A stretch of 6,962 nt of DNA from Thermococcales archaeon 44_46. Its GTDB lineage: Archaea > Methanobacteriota_B > Thermococci > Thermococcales > Thermococcaceae. The position numbers were made by a program, and so were the translations under genes. Numbering within the stretch: position 1 is the stretch's first letter; each line of letters opens with the position of its first letter. Shown here in pieces: positions 6,682-6,962 of this stretch. Where the stretch lies: assembly GCA_001507935.1 (NCBI GenBank), contig LGET01000084.1, positions 1 to 6,962 of the forward strand, in the 5' to 3' direction. The notes under the pieces were generated by a model. That model searched no databases. It saw only the letters and a program-made list of their open reading frames with translations, and was not told where the DNA came from.

Positions 6682-6962
6682 CCAAACAAAGCTCCCAATC
6701 CAGCGAGAGCTTCCTCTTCCTCTTTCTCCTCTTCTTCCTCCTCTTCCTCAACCTTCTCCTCAGCCTTTTCAGCTGGCTGAGGTTGAGTCGCTATAACTTG
6801 TGCTTGTTGGTTTAAAAGTTCTTTGGTCTTCTCATCAAGCAACTCCTCTGGTAGCTCCTGGGCTATGAGCAATGCAACTCTGAATGCCTTGCCAAGTATA
6901 TCTCCAGCAGTTTCTTTGGTAATGTATCCTGCTTCCACAGCAACATTCTTCGCGCCAAGGAA
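6678..6962 (-). CDS. rplP0: Ribosomal protein uL10 (acidic protein P0), C-terminal part, cut by window edge
   Basis: P0 is the stalk base, anchored on 23S rRNA and carrying several L12 dimers. Only the last 94 residues are present. The frame is open to the right edge, reading [17 protein letters not shown] and onward; an apparent start at the internal GTG (6938) is not the true start. Visible are the end of the globular region (1 to about 35 of this fragment), a helical L12-binding spine including [20 protein letters not shown], a Gln/Pro/Ala hinge, a run of glutamates, and the tail [13 protein letters not shown], identical to that of L12. It is upstream of rpl12 in one operon. Confidence 0.96.
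   Translation of the reverse strand, partial: FLGAKNVAVEAGYITKETAGDILGKAFRVALLIAQELPEELLDEKTKELLNQQAQVIATQPQPAEKAEEKVEEEEEEEEKEEEEALAGLGALFG

Noticed and set aside
6938..6938. Internal GTG as the start of an 86-residue protein at the right edge
   Set aside because: The frame continues upstream to the window edge with residues (FLGAKNVA) fitting uL10, so this is the truncated end of rplP0.

Overview
The window comes from a hyperthermophilic euryarchaeon of the Thermococcales (Pyrococcus/Thermococcus type). The basis is an undivided 1118-residue archaeal RpoB, the gene order rpoH-rpoB-rpoA1, an archaeal uL10 (P0)/L12 pair with the shared acidic GLGALFG tail, an archaeal-type dUTPase, strong GGTGA/GGAGGTG ribosome binding sites, BRE-TATA promoters, and tRNA genes with encoded CCA. 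The species cannot be told from the sequence alone.

Layout, left to right. Positions 1-3936 hold the RNA polymerase operon on the minus strand. It is read as rpoH (3688-3936), rpoB (313-3669) and rpoA1 (1-308, cut by the window edge), with gaps of 18 and 4 bases. Its likely promoter is at 4003-4018, and the rpoH leader contains an extra Shine-Dalgarno-like block. Positions 4119-4539 are a divergent tRNA hub. tRNA-Thr(TGT) and tRNA-Pro(TGG) are read leftward; tRNA-Asn(GTT) and a CAT-anticodon tRNA (Ile2 or elongator Met) are read rightward. The two pairs fire from neighbouring, oppositely oriented TATA boxes. Positions 4540-5637 form an AT-rich island with one gene, a six-helix membrane protein of the HXXEE family (4697-5317, minus), and about 320 bases with no gene. 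tRNA-Arg(TCG) (5638-5713, minus) bounds the island on the right and shares a 46-base divergent promoter region with the dUTPase gene (5760-6233, plus). Positions 6313-6962 (minus) hold rpl12 and the C-terminal part of rplP0, which make the ribosomal stalk. This pair converges on the dUTPase gene.

How it fits together: nearly everything is core information processing (transcription, tRNA supply, ribosomal stalk, nucleotide-pool cleaning). The exception is the HXXEE membrane protein, which sits between tRNA genes in DNA of clearly different base composition. It is the best candidate for an acquired or undescribed function. Other points of note are the dUTPase, which lacks the glutamate used by true dCTP deaminases; a 14-bp perfect palindrome over the rplP0 stop codon; an 11-base element shared by the rpoH leader and the rpoA1 ribosome binding site; and nearly identical core promoters for the polymerase operon and the Thr/Pro tRNA unit. 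I see no CRISPR array, transposon or clear defence system.
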